Source: Myxococcota bacterium
GTDB lineage: Bacteria > Myxococcota_C > UBA6777
Length of the DNA: 10,150 nucleotides
Assembly: GCA_963169055.1 (NCBI GenBank)
Contig: CAUJFU010000367.1
Location: forward strand, 1-10,150
Direction: 5' to 3'
The position numbers and the translations under genes were made by a program. Below the pieces are notes generated by a model. It saw nothing but the letters and a program-made list of their open reading frames with translations. It searched no databases and was not told the DNA's origin. Numbering within the stretch: position 1 is the first letter of the stretch; each line of letters begins with the position of its first letter. This document shows positions 7,532-10,150 of this stretch, in pieces.

Positions 7532-8392
7532 TCAATCGTAGTGGAGTGGGGTGAAGTGATCAGCGGGTAGGGCATCATAAGAGGCGGAGAGTCCGAGGTG
7601 GATCATGTAGTCGTGTTCGGTGGGGGTGAGTCCTTTGAGGGGATCCCAGACGCGGGCGATGTTGTGGAGTCCGAGGGGGAGGGGTTCGGAGAGATCACGG
7701 AGGAAAAAGCGGCCTTGATGAGAGGAGAGCAGGAAAGACAGGGCTTTTTCGCCTTGGAGGTCGAAGGTTTGGATGGACTGAAGGGAGTCGCCGAGAAAAG
7801 AGGGAGAGGCCATCTTGTATTCGGCGCGGACGAGTTGCCCGTTTTGGAACCAAAGGCCACCAAAGAAGAGAAAGCCTTCGATGCGCAGGATGCAGTTGCG
7901 TTGGAGTTCACCGCAGGAATGGATTAAGTTGGGGAGAGCGGTGGGGTGAAGGGGACCTGTGATCTCGGGAAATGGCGGAGGTTCGGAGAGCAGAGGGCGG
8001 AGGCTGCTACAGAGTTCTTCTGTGTTGGCGGTGGTGCGGAGGAAGTTCCACGAGCCAAGCGAAAAAGAGGGGCGTTGGGTGATCTCGTGCCATTCGAGCG
8101 ACAAGATCAAGGGGATGGGTTCGTTGGGTTCGTTTTGTTGGAATTGGTGGATGGTGGAAAAGTCGTATTCACGGAATGGTTGTTCGATGAGAAGGAGATG
8201 GATATCGAGTTTTTGGCGGATAAAGGCGGCTTGATGGAGGTATTTGACGTCGACGATCTGGACGGTGGGAAAGCTGCGCTGGATGGCGTTTTTCTTGCGT
8301 TGGCGGCGGTGATCGTCGCTGTCAAGCAGGAGGATACGCGGCCGGTGACGAAGACGGCTAGAGTGGTTAGGATGCGTAGGCGTGTGGCTCAT
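7532..8392 (-). CDS. Degenerate receiver protein with DUF4388 (PATAN)-like C-terminal region
   Basis: This is a 286-residue soluble protein. Residues about 17-135 have the pattern of a response-regulator receiver: RILLLDSDD as strand 1 with the acidic pair (Asp24, Asp26), alternating helices and strands, IHLLLIEQP as strand 3, and IPLILSLE as strand 4. The phosphoacceptor Asp is replaced by Glu70 and the strand-5 Lys by Arg119, so normal phosphorylation is unlikely. Residues about 145-240 resemble DUF4388: an ALPNLIHSC helix, a CILRIEGFLFFGGLWFQNGQLVRAEY hairpin core, and a GEKALSFLLSSHQGRFFL ending. This domain is common in Myxococcota-type signalling and gliding-related proteins. ATG 8392 has AAGGGAG eight bases upstream. 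An upstream TTG (8485) would add 31 residues but has no ribosome binding site. Its exact partner is unknown. Confidence 0.8.
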   Translation of the reverse strand: MSHTPTHPNHSSRLRHRPRILLLDSDDHRRQRKKNAIQRSFPTVQIVDVKYLHQAAFIRQKLDIHLLLIEQPFREYDFSTIHQFQQNEPNEPIPLILSLEWHEITQRPSFSLGSWNFLRTTANTEELCSSLRPLLSEPPPFPEITGPLHPTALPNLIHSCGELQRNCILRIEGFLFFGGLWFQNGQLVRAEYKMASPSFLGDSLQSIQTFDLQGEKALSFLLSSHQGRFFLRDLSEPLPLGLHNIARVWDPLKGLTPTEHDYMIHLGLSASYDALPADHFTPLHYD

Positions 8393-8546
8393 GTGGGGCG
8401 CTCCCTTCGGTTGTGGAAGGGAACCTGCGTGGCATCCAAAGATGAAACGAGCAAGGCTGACAGATCGCGCAGGATCCGATGGCAAACAAACACCCTAACG
8501 ACCGTCTGTAGAAAAGCTTTAGGCTTGGGTGAAAAAAAGTTGTCGA

Positions 8547-8563
8547 GTGATCTCGATGATCAC
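8547..8563. repeat. Small hairpin flanked by T-run and A-run
   Basis: GTGATC (8547-8552) pairs with GATCAC (8558-8563) around TCGAT. On the plus strand TTTTTT follows (8571-8576). On the minus strand a run of seven T (plus-strand A, 8532-8538) follows. The stem is AT-rich and the T-runs start about eight bases away, so a bidirectional terminator is only a weak possibility. Confidence 0.3.
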
Positions 8564-8599
8564 TTCAATCTTTTTTATAAACAGGGTCGGTTTGTAGGC

Positions 8600-8678
8600 A
8601 AAAAACCCCGTGTTCGTGCTGTTTCAAGCGACAGAGTTGTTGGTGTGAAAAACGATCGAGCTTTTCGCCTACACGGGG
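8600..8678 (-). terminator. Possible terminator downstream of the lipoprotein gene
   Basis: On the minus strand CCCCGTGT (8678-8671) is complementary to ACACGGGG (8613-8606), and the second arm is followed immediately by TTTTTT (8605-8600). The arm is GC-rich and the T-run is adjacent, as in an intrinsic terminator. The 57-nt loop is unusually long, although it has weak internal pairing. The stem uses the outer end of the dispersed repeat at 8671-8723. The element lies 72 nt beyond the stop codon of the Cys-rich lipoprotein gene and would shield the gene at 7532-8392. Confidence 0.35.
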
Positions 8679-8723
8679 TCAAGGGGGCAAAGCTCCCTTG
8701 TGGGGTGTGGGGTGAAACCCCAC
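8671..8723. repeat. Two-hairpin dispersed repeat, left copy
   Basis: The repeat starts ACACGGGGTCAAGGG. It holds two stems: AAGGGGGC/GCTCCCTT (8681-8688 with 8692-8699) and GTGGGGT/ACCCCAC (8707-8713 with 8717-8723). An inverted copy lies at 10093-10144. The first 15 nt are identical in both copies, and the stems differ by changes that keep pairing. The copy begins 27 nt past the stop of the lipoprotein gene and could also act as a transcript 3'-end hairpin. Confidence 0.85.
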
Positions 8724-8750
8724 GAAATAAGTCCAACTGCGTAAGTCCTT

Positions 8751-10031
8751 TTATAAGCAGAGATGTTGGCCAGATTTATCGCGACAGCTTCCATAGGTGC
8801 AGATGTCTTTGGAACCGGGGTTGGTGCATCGTTGGAGGCAGACGCCTTGGGTGGGTTTGGAGGGATCATAAGCGGCGCAAAGGAAGTCGGTGGGGCAGTT
8901 GGGATTGGAGGCGGAAGGATTACAGGTTTTGAGGCAGTGGGCGGCGGAAGAGGTTTCACCGACGCAGAGGTTGCAGGCATCGCAGGGGGTGGAGGCGTTG
9001 CAAGCTTCGTGGAGTTTGGCGGGAGTGGTTTGGAGAGGGACGCAGATGTTGTTGAGGGTGGTTCCAGCGGCAGGGACACATTGTTCGTTGGGAGCGCAAA
9101 GGGGGTTGCCGACCGCGCACTGGCTGAGATCGCAGTCGGTATAGCAGCGAAGACCTTGACCGATATCGGCGCAAGATAGGCCGACTTGGCAGATCTTGAC
9201 GATGCTGCACGGGGCTCCTTTGGGTTCGGTGGTGTCGGGGAAACAGAGGGCGGGTTGGCCGCTAGAGAGAGAAAAGCAGTATTCGGTGGGTTTGCATTCG
9301 GGGTTGTTGATATCGCCTTTGGATTCGTCGCATTGTTGGAGGCAATAGCCATAGAGACAGGTGGTGTTAGGACAGCAGGGGACGCCCGTTGCGCAGGGCC
9401 GTTGGTAACAATCGGTGCATTGATTGAGGTAGCAAGCTTGCCGATCTTGGGGGACATCGCGGCAAGTTTTGACATCGGTCCATTTGCCGCAGTCATCGTC
9501 GCCTTGGGTGCAGATCTGTTCGGTTTGTTGGGTGCAGCGGGGGCTTCCGACTTTGCAGCAGGAGGCGTTGGAGGCGCAAAGTTTGTTCTCGCAATGGTAG
9601 CCTGCACCGCATTGTCCCGGGCCATCGCAAGGCTTGGTGACACAAAGTCCGTCTTGACAGGTCTTTCCATCGCCGCAAGGTTCGGGGGCTTCCCAAACGA
9701 CGCATCCTTCGCGGACATTGCAGCGTTCGAGGCGATCTGTACCCACACAACGGCTTGTGACGGCGCATTGGGTGGGACATTCGGGGCGAGGTTCGGGGGA
9801 AGGTTCGGTCTGGGCCTCCGTTTCGTGGGTGGGTTCGGATGGCTCGGATGGCTCGGATGTGTGGGGTTCTTCGGAGGGGGAGATCTTTTCGGGAAATGCC
9901 TCGGAAGCGTCGGCGGTGGTTTCGGGAGAGGCTTCTTTGGGAGGAGGGGACGGGCAGGCGGTGAACGTTAGCGAAAGCCCCAAGAGTAGGGGAAAACAGA
10001 AGATGCGCAAAAGGTGTGTGGAGATTTGCAT
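8751..10031 (-). CDS. Cysteine-rich secreted lipoprotein
   Basis: The protein has 426 residues. Residues 1-25 form a hydrophobic signal peptide ending FTA-C, with Cys26 as the likely lipidated residue; Phe at -3 is less usual than Leu. A Pro/Glu/Ser/Thr-rich linker (27-84, with SEPSEPSEP) would hold the rest away from the membrane. From Cys85 to the end there are about 50 cysteines in repeated short modules of the C-x(4-8)-C type, such as CGDGKTCQDGLC and CGAGYHCENKLC, some with CC pairs. This suggests a disulfide-knotted extracellular or periplasmic domain of the Dickkopf/EGF-like style frequent in Myxococcota and Bradymonadota surface lipoproteins. The function is unknown. The chosen start (ATG 10031) begins directly at the signal peptide, with AAAAGG upstream. 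A longer reading from 10109 would begin inside a repeat. The gene sits between inverted copies of a two-hairpin repeat. Confidence 0.85.
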   Translation of the reverse strand: MQISTHLLRIFCFPLLLGLSLTFTACPSPPPKEASPETTADASEAFPEKISPSEEPHTSEPSEPSEPTHETEAQTEPSPEPRPECPTQCAVTSRCVGTDRLERCNVREGCVVWEAPEPCGDGKTCQDGLCVTKPCDGPGQCGAGYHCENKLCASNASCCKVGSPRCTQQTEQICTQGDDDCGKWTDVKTCRDVPQDRQACYLNQCTDCYQRPCATGVPCCPNTTCLYGYCLQQCDESKGDINNPECKPTEYCFSLSSGQPALCFPDTTEPKGAPCSIVKICQVGLSCADIGQGLRCYTDCDLSQCAVGNPLCAPNEQCVPAAGTTLNNICVPLQTTPAKLHEACNASTPCDACNLCVGETSSAAHCLKTCNPSASNPNCPTDFLCAAYDPSKPTQGVCLQRCTNPGSKDICTYGSCRDKSGQHLCL

Positions 10032-10092
10032 TATGCGGACCTTTTGGGGGACGGGTGTGGTGGGTGGGTTTGCTTTTTTGTTTTTTTGTTTT

Positions 10093-10144
10093 GTGGGGCG
10101 CTGCCCCACGCCCCGCAGGGAGCGCGGCTCCCTTGACCCCGTGT
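10093..10144. repeat. Two-hairpin dispersed repeat, right copy (inverted)
   Basis: Two stems are visible: GTGGGGC/GCCCCAC (10093-10099 with 10103-10109) and AGGGAGC/GCTCCCT (10117-10123 with 10127-10133). The element ends CCCTTGACCCCGTGT, the exact reverse complement of the first 15 nt of the copy at 8671-8723. It lies 61 nt upstream of the lipoprotein start codon. The stretch between them (10032-10092) is rich in A on the minus strand and shows no clear -10 or -35 boxes. Confidence 0.85.
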
Positions 10145-10150
10145 TGGCGG

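Noticed and set aside
8393-8485. 31-residue N-terminal extension of the receiver-like protein
   Set aside because: It would start at TTG with no ribosome binding site, while ATG 8392 has AAGGGAG at good spacing and starts just before the domain.
7946-8932. 328-codon plus-strand open frame
   Set aside because: It is antisense to the receiver/DUF4388-like gene, then crosses a repeat and the end of the lipoprotein gene. There is no coherent domain and no supported start.
8669-9748. 359-codon minus-strand open frame rich in Ala and Pro
   Set aside because: It is an alternate frame of the Cys-rich lipoprotein gene. The real frame has a signal peptide, a lipobox and patterned cysteines.
9186-9971. 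261-codon plus-strand Gly/Ala/Phe-rich open frame
   Set aside because: It is antisense to the lipoprotein gene. Its low-complexity composition comes from the reverse complement of cysteine and Pro/Glu codons.
10032-10109. 26-residue N-terminal extension of the lipoprotein
   Set aside because: It begins inside the two-hairpin repeat and would bury the signal peptide.

Overview
The window looks like a chromosomal segment of a free-living bacterium with moderately high GC. It most resembles the Myxococcota/Bradymonadota ('deltaproteobacterial') grade. That placement is an inference from three things: a long Pro/Glu/Ser-tethered cysteine-rich lipoprotein, a degenerate receiver protein with a DUF4388/PATAN-like region, and intergenic DNA full of dispersed palindromic repeats. 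No rRNA or tRNA was recognised, so the placement is weak.

Layout. Positions 1-627 hold no convincing gene. They carry a series of palindromic and inverted-repeat elements: 6-27, 65-111, 181-237, 331-406, 448-482 and 549-597. Positions 628-1036 hold two small overlapping plus-strand genes of unknown function. An 18-nt motif lies inverted on either side of this pair (549-566 and 1088-1105, one mismatch). Positions 1177-7030, on the minus strand, carry a complete pyruvate dehydrogenase operon in the order aceE-aceF-lpd. Its E1 is of the homodimeric type, its E2 has a single lipoyl domain, and its E3 has its own N-terminal lipoyl domain. A candidate promoter lies at 7076-7104, just upstream of aceE. 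Positions 7045-7531 hold that promoter and a 42-bp tandem repeat array (7251-7502), which reads open on both strands. Positions 7532-8392 (minus) encode the degenerate receiver/DUF4388-like protein. Positions 8393-8750 are intergenic and hold a possible terminator and one copy of a two-hairpin repeat. Positions 8751-10031 (minus) encode the Cys-rich lipoprotein. The same two-hairpin repeat lies inverted beyond its start, at 10093-10144.

How the genes work together. AceE, AceF and Lpd assemble into the complex that turns pyruvate, CoA and NAD+ into acetyl-CoA, CO2 and NADH, and their close spacing supports co-transcription. The other genes have no evident metabolic link to it. The least explained features are the flanked two-gene cassette (549-1105), the 42-bp array beside the aceE promoter, and the lipoprotein gene framed by inverted two-hairpin repeats with compensated stem changes.
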